Below are positions 7,489 through 16,629 of a DNA stretch of 64,000 nt, one piece after another. Positions within the stretch are counted from its first letter, which is position 1. Each line of letters opens with the position of its first letter. The notes under the pieces are model-generated. The model was not told the DNA's origin. It ran no database searches and saw nothing but the letters and a program-made list of their open reading frames with translations. The DNA is from Clostridia bacterium (GTDB lineage Bacteria > Bacillota > Clostridia > Christensenellales > CAG-138), in contig JAFYOP010000004.1 of the NCBI GenBank assembly GCA_017547885.1, positions 259,287 through 323,286 of the forward strand. The letters run 5' to 3'. Position numbers and translations under genes: made by a program.

Positions 7489-8376
7489 TTGAATAAGAAC
7501 ATAAACTTAGTACAGCGTCCCATTAAAAAGTGGGCTCCGCTCTTTATTTGGCCTACATTCCTTGCGTTTGTAATAGGCTTTGTATGGCCTTTCATTCAGG
7601 GTATTTACCTGTCTTTCTGCAAGTTTAATACACCTAAGGATGCCAAGTGGGAAGGTATAAGCAATTACGTTAAGGCCATTAGCGACGCAGGCTTCCAGAA
7701 TGCTTTCTGGAATACTGCAGGTTTTGCTGTCGTATCTATCATTCTTATTAACGTAATAGCCTTTGCCATAGCCTATGCTCTTACTCAGAAGATGCGGGGA
7801 GCTAATATTTACCGCACCGTATTCTTCATGCCCAATCTTATCGGCGGCGTGGTACTGGGCTATATCTGGAGCATGATTTTTGACGGCATACTGAAAAACT
7901 ACGGCACATACCTTACCTCAAACGGAGTATTTGGCTTCTGGGGCCTTGTAATACTGGTTGCATGGCAGCAGATAGGCTATATGATGATAATCTATATCGC
8001 AGGCTTACAGGCGGTGCCTGAGGATATGCTGGAGGCAGCCAGGATAGACGGTGCCACCGGCTCTCAGACCCTCTTTAAGGTAATCATTCCCAACGTGATG
8101 CCTGCCATTACCACCTGCACCTTCCTTACCCTTACCAACTCCTTCAAGCTCTTTGACCAGAACCTTGCCCTTACAGGCGGTCTGCCCAGTGTTATCCAGA
8201 ATGGAGCAAAGGTAAATATTACCGAGCTGCTGGCCCTTAATATTTACTCCACCTATAACATCGGCAAGAATTACCACGGCGTAGCACAGGCCAAGGCTGT
8301 TATATTCTTTATCCTTGTGGCTGTGCTGGCAATAGCCCAGCAAAAGGCTACCCGCAGCAAGGAGGTTGAGCAGTAA
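7489..8376 (+). CDS. Sugar ABC transporter permease, MalF/UgpA type
   Basis: This 295-residue protein has six predicted membrane helices and the permease coupling loop EAARIDGATGSQTLFKVIIPN (quoted in part: EAARIDGA, then IIPN), which docks to the ATPase. It starts at TTG 7489, backed by a strong GGGGGAGG 8 bases upstream. It forms the transmembrane channel with the following permease; their genes overlap by one base. The pair uses the ATPase encoded at 3534, since none is present in this operon. Confidence 0.9.
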   Translation: MNKNINLVQRPIKKWAPLFIWPTFLAFVIGFVWPFIQGIYLSFCKFNTPKDAKWEGISNYVKAISDAGFQNAFWNTAGFAVVSIILINVIAFAIAYALTQKMRGANIYRTVFFMPNLIGGVVLGYIWSMIFDGILKNYGTYLTSNGVFGFWGLVILVAWQQIGYMMIIYIAGLQAVPEDMLEAARIDGATGSQTLFKVIIPNVMPAITTCTFLTLTNSFKLFDQNLALTGGLPSVIQNGAKVNITELLALNIYSTYNIGKNYHGVAQAKAVIFFILVAVLAIAQQKATRSKEVEQ

Positions 8377-9230
8377 TGAAGAAAAAGACCAATCAGTACA
8401 CCCTCGGCAGCAAGATACTTACCTGGTTCTTTGCGGCGCTGTGCCTCGTGTGGGTTATTCCTGTATTTGAGGTGCTTATCAACTCCTTCAAGGGCAATAC
8501 CTTTGTAAGCCTCGAGCCCTTTGCCTTGCCCAATGCGGAAAGCTTTGCTGGCTGGGATAACTACGTCAAGGGCATGACCTTTGGCAATTATCCTTTCCTG
8601 AAGTCAGTGCTTTACAGCCTGTTTATCACTGTGGTTTCCGTGGCGCTGATACTGCTGTTCTGCTCCATGGCCGCATGGTATATTGCCCGGGTAAAGAGCA
8701 CCTTTGCAAAGATATTCTACTATCTCTGCCTGTTCTCCATGATAGTTCCCTTCCAGATGGTAATGTTCACCCTGACCTTTACCGCTGACAAGCTGAACCT
8801 TAATACCCCCTATACTATCCCAATCATATATCTGGGCTTTGGCGCGGGCCTTGCCATATTTATGTTCATAGGCTTTATAAAGAGCCTGCCCATCGAAATA
8901 GAAGAAGCTGCCGCAATAGACGGCTGCGGCCCTGTTAAGACTTTCTTCAGGGTGGTTCTGCCCATGCTTAAGCCTACCCTTATCTCCGTGGGCATACTGG
9001 AGCTTATGTGGGTATGGAATGACTATCTCCTGCCCTATCTGGTACTGGACCGCACCAAGTACATGACTATCCCCATCCATGTACAGTATCTCAAGGGCAG
9101 CTATGGTGCTGTTGACCTTGGCGCTACCATGGCAGTAATAATGCTGAGCATTGTTCCCATAATCGTTGTTTACCTTTTCTGCCAGAAGCACATCATCAAG
9201 GGTGTTGCTGCAGGCGCGGTAAAGGGATAA
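8376..9230 (+). CDS. Sugar ABC transporter permease, MalG/UgpE type
   Basis: This 284-residue protein has six helices and the coupling motif EEAAAIDGCGPVKTFFRVVLP (key residues EAAAIDG and VLP near 180-200). It is the second half of the heterodimeric sugar channel. Its ATG overlaps the TAA of the first permease (TAATG), so the two are translationally coupled and made in equal amounts. Confidence 0.9.
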   Translation: MKKKTNQYTLGSKILTWFFAALCLVWVIPVFEVLINSFKGNTFVSLEPFALPNAESFAGWDNYVKGMTFGNYPFLKSVLYSLFITVVSVALILLFCSMAAWYIARVKSTFAKIFYYLCLFSMIVPFQMVMFTLTFTADKLNLNTPYTIPIIYLGFGAGLAIFMFIGFIKSLPIEIEEAAAIDGCGPVKTFFRVVLPMLKPTLISVGILELMWVWNDYLLPYLVLDRTKYMTIPIHVQYLKGSYGAVDLGATMAVIMLSIVPIIVVYLFCQKHIIKGVAAGAVKG

Positions 9231-9263
9231 CCTCACAATATAAAGAATTTACGAGGCATATTT

Positions 9264-10802
9264 ATGAAACGTAGCAGCGGCATACTCATGCCAATATCTT
9301 CACTGCCATCCCCATATGGAATAGGTACCATGGGAAAGGCTGCATACGACTTTGCTGATTTTCTTTATAACTCAGGCCAGACATACTGGCAGATGCTGCC
9401 TCTTGGCCCCACCAGCTATGGAGATTCTCCCTATCAGAGCTTTTCCACATATGCGGGCAACCCTTACTTTATCGACCTTGATTTGCTGATAGAGGACGGC
9501 CTGCTCACTGCTGATGAGGTAAACGCCCATCAGTGGGGGGAGGATAAGCGCAATGTGGATTACGGCACCATATACTGTAACCGGTTTGACGTGCTGGCCC
9601 TTGCAAAGAGCCGGGGCTGGCAGCGGGACAGCGAAAAGGTTAAGAAGTTCATGGGGGAAAACTCCCGCTGGTTGCCTGACTATGCGCTGTTCATGGCGCT
9701 GAAGCGTCACTTTGACATGCACAGCTGGACAGAGTGGGAGGATGAGGATATCCGCCTGCGCAGGCCCGCCGCCATGGAAAAGTACCGCATGCTGCTTAAG
9801 GAAGATGTGGAGCTGTTCATTTACATACAGTATCTGTTTTACAAGCAGTGGACAGAGCTGAAAGCCTACATCAACAAGCTGGGCATAGGCGTGATAGGCG
9901 ACCTGCCCATATACGTTGCTATGGATTCTGCAGACGTATGGGCGGAGCCTGAGTTTTTCCAGCTGGATGAAAAGAACATGCCTGTGGAAGTATCCGGTGT
10001 GCCCCCCGATGCCTTCAGTGCAGACGGTCAGCTTTGGGGAAATCCCCTCTATGCCTGGGACAGGATGCAGCAGGATGGCTTTGGCTGGTGGATACGCCGC
10101 GTGGACGGTGCGTCCAAAATGTACGATGTGATACGTATTGACCACTTCCGTGGCTTTGCAAGCTATTGGTCTGTAAAATACGGCGAGACTACCGCCTGCA
10201 GCGGCAAGTGGGTAAAGGGTCCCGGTATGGCGCTGATAAGCGTGCTGAAGGGATGGTTTAAAAATCTCGAGTTTATTGCTGAGGACCTGGGCTTTGCAAC
10301 TCCGGATGTGGAGCAGCTGCTGAATGATTCCGGCTTCCCCGGAATGAAGGTATTGGAGTTTGCTTTTGACTCAAGGGATTCCAGCTGTTACCTTCCCCAT
10401 GCCTACACCGAAAACTGCATATGCTATACAGGTACCCACGACAACAGTCCCATTGCCCTCTGGCGCAATGAGGCCAGTCCTGAGGATATTGCCTACTGTG
10501 AAAGGTATCTGGGTATCAATGAAGCTGAAGGCTTTAACTGGGGCATGATCCGCGGCGGTATGAGCTCTGTGGCAAGGCTTTTCGTAGCCCAGATGCAGGA
10601 TTATCTGGGACTTGGGGAAGGGCACCGCATAAACACCCCCAGTACCCTTGGCAGCAACTGGACATGGCGTATGCTGCCCGGTGAGGCAGATGAGGCGCTG
10701 GCAGAAAAGCTGTACAGCACCACAAAGCTTTACGGCAGACTGACTCAGACAAAGAAGCCTGCTGCGGAAGAAACAGAAAACAAGGAATCTGAACAAAACT
10801 AA
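9264..10802 (+). CDS. malQ: 4-alpha-glucanotransferase (amylomaltase, GH77)
   Basis: This 512-residue enzyme transfers alpha-1,4-glucan segments between maltodextrins and releases glucose in the cytoplasm. It shows the GH77 N-terminus (SSGILMPISSLPSPYGIG), the motifs GDLPIYVA, DHFRGF (about 292-297), IAEDLG (about 342) and TGTHDN (about 393-398), which carry the catalytic acids. The acidic/Lys tail after residue 490 is extra. As the last gene of the transport operon it indicates that imported sugars include maltodextrins. Only 33 bases separate it from the permease gene; GAGG lies before its ATG. A terminator follows. Confidence 0.93.
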   Translation: MKRSSGILMPISSLPSPYGIGTMGKAAYDFADFLYNSGQTYWQMLPLGPTSYGDSPYQSFSTYAGNPYFIDLDLLIEDGLLTADEVNAHQWGEDKRNVDYGTIYCNRFDVLALAKSRGWQRDSEKVKKFMGENSRWLPDYALFMALKRHFDMHSWTEWEDEDIRLRRPAAMEKYRMLLKEDVELFIYIQYLFYKQWTELKAYINKLGIGVIGDLPIYVAMDSADVWAEPEFFQLDEKNMPVEVSGVPPDAFSADGQLWGNPLYAWDRMQQDGFGWWIRRVDGASKMYDVIRIDHFRGFASYWSVKYGETTACSGKWVKGPGMALISVLKGWFKNLEFIAEDLGFATPDVEQLLNDSGFPGMKVLEFAFDSRDSSCYLPHAYTENCICYTGTHDNSPIALWRNEASPEDIAYCERYLGINEAEGFNWGMIRGGMSSVARLFVAQMQDYLGLGEGHRINTPSTLGSNWTWRMLPGEADEALAEKLYSTTKLYGRLTQTKKPAAEETENKESEQN

Positions 10803-10809
10803 ACATAAC

Positions 10810-10840
10810 AATGCCCCGGAATTATTTTCCGGGGCATTTT
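10810..10840 (+). terminator. Intrinsic terminator after malQ
   Basis: AATGCCCCGGA pairs with TCCGGGGCATT around ATTATTT, followed by TTTT. It lies between converging genes and mainly favours the plus strand. Confidence 0.85.
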
Positions 10841-10843
10841 ATA

Positions 10844-12781
10844 TTATTGATATTTGTATATTGCGGCGGTATCGTTTGCGAATATCAGCTCAAGGTGGGC
10901 AAAGTCTATATGTGAAAGGAGATATCCGTTTCGCTCATATGGGCCGATGTAGATGTAATCCACGCCATATTTTTCATACAGCTCTGCTGAATCGGCAGGG
11001 TATTCAAACATGGCGCGTATATCCTGCTCCCGCTGATATATATCATAGCCGTGATAATACAGGTAGGATGCGGAGCCGCACACTATGCTGCGTCCCGTAA
11101 GGGCGGCAACGGCGTTGTTGTGATTGGTGGTGGTAAGGAAAACCGCATCCGCGGGTGTGTTTTCCTCAATGAACATCGCGGCTTCGACCTCCCCTTCTGA
11201 GAACACTTCGTATTCGCTTACAAGCTCTCGTCCGAGGGTGAGAATGCCTGACAGGGTCATGGCGATCACTACTATTCCTGCTAGCAGTCTGCGGCCCTTT
11301 ATTCCATCAAGCTTAGCGTAAACGTCGATGAGGAAGGATGCCGCAAGGCCGCAGGAGAAAGCAAACCATATAAACAGCAGCTTGTTGTTGTCATATGGGT
11401 TGGGCTGGAATTGTATGAACTCGCACAGTATCCACAGGGGAAGTATACCGAGCCATGTGAGCCTGTCCTTATCCTCTGCGGAAATAAAGGCCACGGGCAG
11501 CAGTATAAATATCAACCCAAGGTTCTTTACATAGAACCACAGGAAGGTGTCTGTTTCATTGCTCCAGTTAAAGTTCAGCGTAAGGAAACTGTTGGCGCTT
11601 TTGAAGGTGAACAGCAGCAGCTGAGGAGCCGCCAGAACTACAGCGATAATTCCATACAGCAGGAACTTCTTGGGAGACTGTTTCTTATATATGGCCCTTA
11701 TGAACCATGGAACGCTTACAAGGCCCAGAGCTAGGAAGGAGTGGGTGTGTATAAGGGGCAGCAGCCCCGCCATAACACCAAGGGGAAGGAACATCCAGTC
11801 TTCCTCATCCAGTGCAGCCCTGCGCAGGAGCAGCAGGCAGGGGAACAGTATGCTCCAGCCGAAAAGGGTGGCCCGCTGCGGAATGAGCATGTCGGCGATA
11901 ACATTTACCCAGCGGATATTTTCTCCAACAAGGTTGGTGGGAGTTTCGTAAAATGCGGTGAATATGCGGGTAAAGTTATATGGGTCTGAGGCTATGCCGT
12001 TCATAAAGTATGCAAAGCCGAAACCACCCCCAAGGAAGAACAGCACAAAGGCCAGCACGGCCTTTTTATTGTCCCTGAACCAGTCCTCAAAGAAAAGGTA
12101 CACACCTGATACCACCGAGAAAAATGCGGGCATCATGGGAAGCATATAGGCAAAGCGCAATGAAGCCCCAAGGGTGTAAAAGGTGGAGCTTATGCTGTCG
12201 CACAGGAAGGGATAGCTCATTGCCTGACCGGGGAATATGGAATACTCCGGCGGGAAAAAGCCCTGGCGGGATATGCTGGAGATTATGCCAAGATGCATGC
12301 ACATATCCCCATAGGTGGACTGACCGGAGGATAGTCCGCCGTATTCATTGAGAGGGAGAACATGGGTGCAGAGCAGCACGCACAGCAGAACTACCGTGGG
12401 CACCACGCACCAAAGGTAGGGCTTCAGTGCAGGCTCACGGGGCAAAAGCAGCAGACGTACGCCCCGGAAAAGTGCCTTTGCGCCTATCGCCAGCGCCGCC
12501 GCAAGGGCCAGCAGCTGGGACAGCACCCCAAACCCCAGCACAAAGGAAAACAGCGCAGGCAGCCACATCAGCATAAGCAGACCTACGGCTGTGCCGAGGG
12601 TCAGATGCAGCAGACGTCCTTCACGAGGGAATACGTTGAACGCGATAAAATACCCGGATGCAAGAAACAGCATCAGGTATGCCACAGATATAATGTTTCC
12701 GAAAAAAGTACCGTTCATATTAGAAATTATACCATATACCGCGGCAAAATAAAGCACCGTCCACAGCATAATCAGGCGCAA
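10844..12781 (-). CDS. Large multi-pass membrane protein, GT-C glycosyltransferase-like
   Basis: This 645-residue protein has about a dozen hydrophobic helices. The first outside loop carries TYGDMCMHLG with an acidic residue pair typical of GT-C lipid-linked sugar transferases, and the centre has QPNPYDNNKLLFIWF (about 465-480). A soluble C-terminal end follows (TPADAVFLTTTNHN, then YGVDYIYIGPYERNGY), resembling DUF2298/YYY-type and related archaeal-bacterial membrane proteins. A role in cell-surface glycosylation is inferred; neither the sugar nor the acceptor can be named. The start is TTG 12781 or ATG 12769; neither has a clear ribosome site. It is monocistronic and divergent from nrdD. 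Confidence 0.6.
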   Translation of the reverse strand: MRLIMLWTVLYFAAVYGIISNMNGTFFGNIISVAYLMLFLASGYFIAFNVFPREGRLLHLTLGTAVGLLMLMWLPALFSFVLGFGVLSQLLALAAALAIGAKALFRGVRLLLLPREPALKPYLWCVVPTVVLLCVLLCTHVLPLNEYGGLSSGQSTYGDMCMHLGIISSISRQGFFPPEYSIFPGQAMSYPFLCDSISSTFYTLGASLRFAYMLPMMPAFFSVVSGVYLFFEDWFRDNKKAVLAFVLFFLGGGFGFAYFMNGIASDPYNFTRIFTAFYETPTNLVGENIRWVNVIADMLIPQRATLFGWSILFPCLLLLRRAALDEEDWMFLPLGVMAGLLPLIHTHSFLALGLVSVPWFIRAIYKKQSPKKFLLYGIIAVVLAAPQLLLFTFKSANSFLTLNFNWSNETDTFLWFYVKNLGLIFILLPVAFISAEDKDRLTWLGILPLWILCEFIQFQPNPYDNNKLLFIWFAFSCGLAASFLIDVYAKLDGIKGRRLLAGIVVIAMTLSGILTLGRELVSEYEVFSEGEVEAAMFIEENTPADAVFLTTTNHNNAVAALTGRSIVCGSASYLYYHGYDIYQREQDIRAMFEYPADSAELYEKYGVDYIYIGPYERNGYLLSHIDFAHLELIFANDTAAIYKYQ

Positions 12782-12805
12782 ATATCAGCATAAAACCTGC
12801 CATAA

Positions 12806-12854
12806 CAACAATATATGGTATTTTGCCTTGAAAAGGGGATACGAAATATTGTAT
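12806..12854 (+). promoter_or_regulatory. Tandem NrdR-box-like sites before nrdD
   Basis: CAATATATGG (12809-12818) and CGAAATATTG (12842-12851) match 9 and 8 of 10 core positions of the NrdR consensus CWATATATWG. They are 33 bases apart, close to the three-helical-turn spacing usual for NrdR box pairs. They lie just upstream of and within the TATTATAAT promoter region. Confidence 0.5.
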
Positions 12855-12886
12855 ATTATAATAGACGGAAAATTGGGAGGTCATTC

Positions 12887-14947
12887 ATGTACAAGGTATT
12901 AAAGCGAGACAACACCGTAACGGAATTTGATATCACCAAGATAAGCGGGGCAATAGCCAAGGCTTTTGACGCCATGGAGAAGGAATGCGACCGCAACGAG
13001 ATAGATTTTCTCGCACTAAAGGTGACGGCAGATTTCGACGCAAAAATAAAGAATGACCTTATTGCGGTGGAGGATATTCAGGACAGCGCCGAGCAGGTGC
13101 TGATACACGCAGGCTATGCCGATGTGGCAAAGGCCTACATACTGTACCGCCGTGAGCGTGAAAAGCTCAGAAACCTGAAGTCTACCATACTGGACTACAA
13201 GGAAACCGTAAACAACTACGTTCGAACCAAGTCCCTGCGCCTGAAAGAAAACGCAACCGCTTCCTATTCCGTCGGCGGCCTTATCCTGTCCAACAGCGGC
13301 GCCATAACCGCCAACTACTGGCTTTCCGAAATTTACGACGCGGAGATAGCCAATGCCCACCGCAGCGGGGATATGCATCTTCATGACCTTACCATGCTTA
13401 CGGGCTACTGTGCAGGCTGGTCTTTGAAGCAGCTTATCGCCGAGGGCTTGGGCGGCGTAATGGGCAAGATCGACTCCAAGCCTCCCAAGCATCTTTATTC
13501 CCTCTGCAATCAGATGATAAACTTCCTTGGCGTAATGCAGAACGAATGGGCGGGCGCCCAGTCTTTCTGCTCCTTCGATACTTACCTTGCTCCCTTTGTA
13601 AAGGCGGACAGCCTATCCTACAAGGATGTAAAGAACTGCATCGAAACCTTTGTATTCGGCGTGAATACTCCCAGCCGCTGGGGCACTCAGGCACCCTTCA
13701 GCAACATCACTCTGGACTGGACAGTGCCCGAGGACCTTTACAATGAGCATCCCGTAATAGGCGGCGTGCCTGCGGAGTTTACCTATGGTGATTGTCAGGC
13801 GGAGATGGATATCATCAACCGTGCCTTTATGGAGGTAATGAGAGACGGGGATTCCAATGGCAGCGGCCTTGCTTATCCCATTCCCACCTATGCCATAGAC
13901 CCTGACTTTGACTGGTCTGATACCGAAAACAACCGTCTGCTGTTCGGCATGGCGGCAAAGTACGGTACACCTTACTTTGCAAACTATATCAGCAGCGGAC
14001 GCAGCAAAACAGAGGTGCGGGATATGCTGCGCCCCTCCTATGGCCCCACCGAGCTTAGGCGCAAGGCGGGCGGCTTCTTTGGCTGCGGCGAAAACAGCGG
14101 CTCTGTAGGCGCTGTAACGCTGAACCTGCCAAGGCTTGCGTTCCTGTCTGATAATGAAGATGAGTTTTACGCAAGGCTGGATAAGCTCATGGATCTTGCA
14201 TCCCGCTCCCTTGAGATAAAGCGCAGCATAGTAAACAAGCTGATGAGCGAGGGAATGTATCCTTACACCAAGCGTTATATTGGCTCCTTCGATAACCACT
14301 TCTCCACCATAGGTATCGTGGGCATGAACGAGGCGGGCCTGAATGCCCGCTGGCTCAAGGCGGGCCTCACGGATGTGCGTACACAGCGCTTTGCCAAGGA
14401 TGTGCTCAGGCATATGCTGGACAGGCTCAGGCTGTATCAGGAGCGCACAGGCTATCTGTACAATCTGGAGGCTACCCCTGCAGAGTCCACGGCATACCGT
14501 ATGGCCCGTGAGGATGTGGAAAGGTATCCCGGCATAATCACCGCAGCCAATGGCGGAACTCCCTACTACACCAACAGCACTCACATGCCTGTTGACTTTA
14601 CCGATGACCTTACCGAGGCCCTTGAGGCTCAGGACGAGCTGCAGACCCTGTATACCTCAGGCACCGTGTTCCATGTGTATACCGATGAGCAGCTGCCGGA
14701 TTGGCAGAGGGCCGCGGAGATAGTCCGTGCCATAGCCACCGGATATCAGCTTCCTTATTACACGCTGACTCCCACCTATTCCATATGTCCCGTATGCGGC
14801 TATGTTGAGGGAGCTCAGCCCACATGCCCCAAGTGCGGCGAAAAAACAGAGGTGTTCAGCCGCATAACAGGCTATTATCGTCCTGTGGACAACTGGAACG
14901 AGGGAAAACTGCAGGAGTTTAAGGACAGGGTAGCATACAAGATATAA
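12887..14947 (+). CDS. nrdD: Anaerobic ribonucleoside-triphosphate reductase
   Basis: This 686-residue class III reductase makes deoxynucleotides without oxygen using a glycyl radical. It has an N-terminal ATP-cone (residues 1-90, MYKVLKRDNTVTEFD), the catalytic barrel, a C-terminal zinc site CPVCG and CPKCG (about 632-650), and the radical motif RITGYYRP with Gly near 662. ATG 12887 follows GGGAGGTC; the frame is open from 12815 but those codons lie over the promoter. The activating radical SAM enzyme NrdG is not adjacent in this window. Candidate NrdR boxes upstream suggest repression when dNTPs are plentiful. A terminator follows. Confidence 0.95.
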   Translation: MYKVLKRDNTVTEFDITKISGAIAKAFDAMEKECDRNEIDFLALKVTADFDAKIKNDLIAVEDIQDSAEQVLIHAGYADVAKAYILYRREREKLRNLKSTILDYKETVNNYVRTKSLRLKENATASYSVGGLILSNSGAITANYWLSEIYDAEIANAHRSGDMHLHDLTMLTGYCAGWSLKQLIAEGLGGVMGKIDSKPPKHLYSLCNQMINFLGVMQNEWAGAQSFCSFDTYLAPFVKADSLSYKDVKNCIETFVFGVNTPSRWGTQAPFSNITLDWTVPEDLYNEHPVIGGVPAEFTYGDCQAEMDIINRAFMEVMRDGDSNGSGLAYPIPTYAIDPDFDWSDTENNRLLFGMAAKYGTPYFANYISSGRSKTEVRDMLRPSYGPTELRRKAGGFFGCGENSGSVGAVTLNLPRLAFLSDNEDEFYARLDKLMDLASRSLEIKRSIVNKLMSEGMYPYTKRYIGSFDNHFSTIGIVGMNEAGLNARWLKAGLTDVRTQRFAKDVLRHMLDRLRLYQERTGYLYNLEATPAESTAYRMAREDVERYPGIITAANGGTPYYTNSTHMPVDFTDDLTEALEAQDELQTLYTSGTVFHVYTDEQLPDWQRAAEIVRAIATGYQLPYYTLTPTYSICPVCGYVEGAQPTCPKCGEKTEVFSRITGYYRPVDNWNEGKLQEFKDRVAYKI

Positions 14948-14961
14948 TACAAAGCAAAATA

Positions 14962-14987
14962 AAACCCGGACGGCAGTCCGGGTTTTT
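14962..14987 (+). terminator. Intrinsic terminator after nrdD
   Basis: AACCCGGA pairs with TCCGGGTT around CGGCAG, followed by TTTTT. It lies between converging nrdD and the MATE gene. Confidence 0.85.
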
Positions 14988-14999
14988 GTGTGCGTGGTT

Positions 15000-16433
15000 T
15001 TATGCTGTAGTCTTTGGGCTTTGGCGGCGATTTTCCCAGAACCGCTCAAGGCCGGCCTTGCCCTGCTCGGTTACGGGGCGCAGCCACTGATAGGTGAAGA
15101 AATGCCTGAGACACAGGAATGTCTTTACATAGTCCTCCGCAATGTACATTATGGCAAATACAGCGGGGAAGGGCAGCTTTAATACGAAGGCCGCAAGGGC
15201 GGTGGCAGGGACGGACAGCAGCCACAGGGAGAATAAATCCAGCCTTACGCCCACAGCTGTATCTCCGCCGGGACGGAATGTACCAACTATCTGAATGTAG
15301 GGCATATTGCGTACCGGCAGCTCTATACCGTATATGAGCATCAGAACGCCTGTGGTGGCCAGTGTTTCGGGAGTGATGGTGTCGCTCAGATTGAATATGC
15401 CGGCCAGGGGATGGCGTGCCAGTACTATGGCAGCGCCTACTACTACAGAGGCCAGGATCATAGCTATATTGAAGCGTTTTGAGTTTTCCACGGCTTGTTC
15501 TATGTTGCCTGCGCCTATGTCCTTGCCTACCATTATGCTGCAGGCGCTGCACAGGCCGATAAAGAACACAAAGGCAAAGTTTTCAAAGGTGCGGAATATG
15601 GTTACGGCGGCGTAATTCTGATAGCCAAGGTTTGCAAATATTACGCTGAAAAGCAGCGTGCCGAGGCCCCAAAAAGTCTCGTTGGCGATGACGGGCATAG
15701 CCTTGCGGAAGAAATGCACAGCAAATCCGTTACCAAAGCTGAACATCTCGCCGAGGGGAGATATGAGGAAATTCTTCTTGAAGGCGGAGATAATGTAAGT
15801 GATAACAGGCCCTGACCAGGATGAGATCACAGTAGCCAGCGCCGCCCCCTTTATTCCCATTTCAGGCAAACCGAATGCGCCGAATATAAGGCCGTAATCA
15901 AGGAATGCATTGAGCACTGTGGTGAAGAGCGAAACATACATGGGCAGCTTTACCTGCTCTGTGGAGCGCAGCACTACCGACAGAACAAGGCTTACACCGG
16001 TTGCAATGTATGACCAGCAGGCGATCCTGAGATAATCCGCACCGGCGGTGACCACCGCAGGCTCACGGTTGAATATCTTAATGACAAACTCCGGAAACAG
16101 CCCCGCAGCTCCGCAGAACAGGGAACACACGGCAATTACGGATATGAGGGCGATACCGTATGAGCGGCGTATGCCCTTTATGTCTCCAGCTCCCCAGTAC
16201 TGGGCGATAAACACGGCGGCGCCTGAGCTGATGCCAAATACTATCATGTTCATGAACCAGCCGAACTGGCCTGCCATGCCCACGGCAGAAAGGGAAATAT
16301 CTCCCAGCTGGCCCACCATGAGGGTGTCCACCAGAATAAAGGAACTGGTCAGCAGGTTTTGGAGGGCTATGGGGAGGCCAAGGGTAAGGGCGGTGCGCCA
16401 GAATGTCCTGTCTCCCAGATATCGTTTAAGCAT
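15000..16433 (-). CDS. MATE-family efflux transporter
   Basis: This 477-residue protein has twelve membrane helices and the MATE hallmarks: an N-terminal TLGLPIALQNLLTSSF helix, VDTLMVGQLGD at about 36-46 and a repeated second half beginning near residue 235. MATE carriers export drugs or metabolites in exchange for Na+ or H+. The gene is monocistronic. A second, different MATE gene lies at 24472. The substrate cannot be predicted. Confidence 0.88.
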   Translation of the reverse strand: MLKRYLGDRTFWRTALTLGLPIALQNLLTSSFILVDTLMVGQLGDISLSAVGMAGQFGWFMNMIVFGISSGAAVFIAQYWGAGDIKGIRRSYGIALISVIAVCSLFCGAAGLFPEFVIKIFNREPAVVTAGADYLRIACWSYIATGVSLVLSVVLRSTEQVKLPMYVSLFTTVLNAFLDYGLIFGAFGLPEMGIKGAALATVISSWSGPVITYIISAFKKNFLISPLGEMFSFGNGFAVHFFRKAMPVIANETFWGLGTLLFSVIFANLGYQNYAAVTIFRTFENFAFVFFIGLCSACSIMVGKDIGAGNIEQAVENSKRFNIAMILASVVVGAAIVLARHPLAGIFNLSDTITPETLATTGVLMLIYGIELPVRNMPYIQIVGTFRPGGDTAVGVRLDLFSLWLLSVPATALAAFVLKLPFPAVFAIMYIAEDYVKTFLCLRHFFTYQWLRPVTEQGKAGLERFWENRRQSPKTTA

Positions 16434-16524
16434 ATAAGCTCCTTATAATATAAACATAAGTAAAATTACAGCCATAACAGTTTATATCAATCCTGCGGCT
16501 TTTGCAATAGCATAGGGTTTTACA

Positions 16525-16553
16525 TTGCCAATCGTAAACTGTGATAGTATAAT
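16525..16553 (+). promoter_or_regulatory. Promoter of pfkA
   Basis: TTGCCA (16525-16530) and a perfect TATAAT (16548-16553) are spaced 17 bases apart, 77 bases before the pfkA start codon. Confidence 0.75.
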
Positions 16554-16629
16554 ATAATCAGGTTAATATGGGATAACAGGGCAATATTTTCCAACCTGTG
16601 CCCAATACAGCATATTTGGAGGTATAGCA

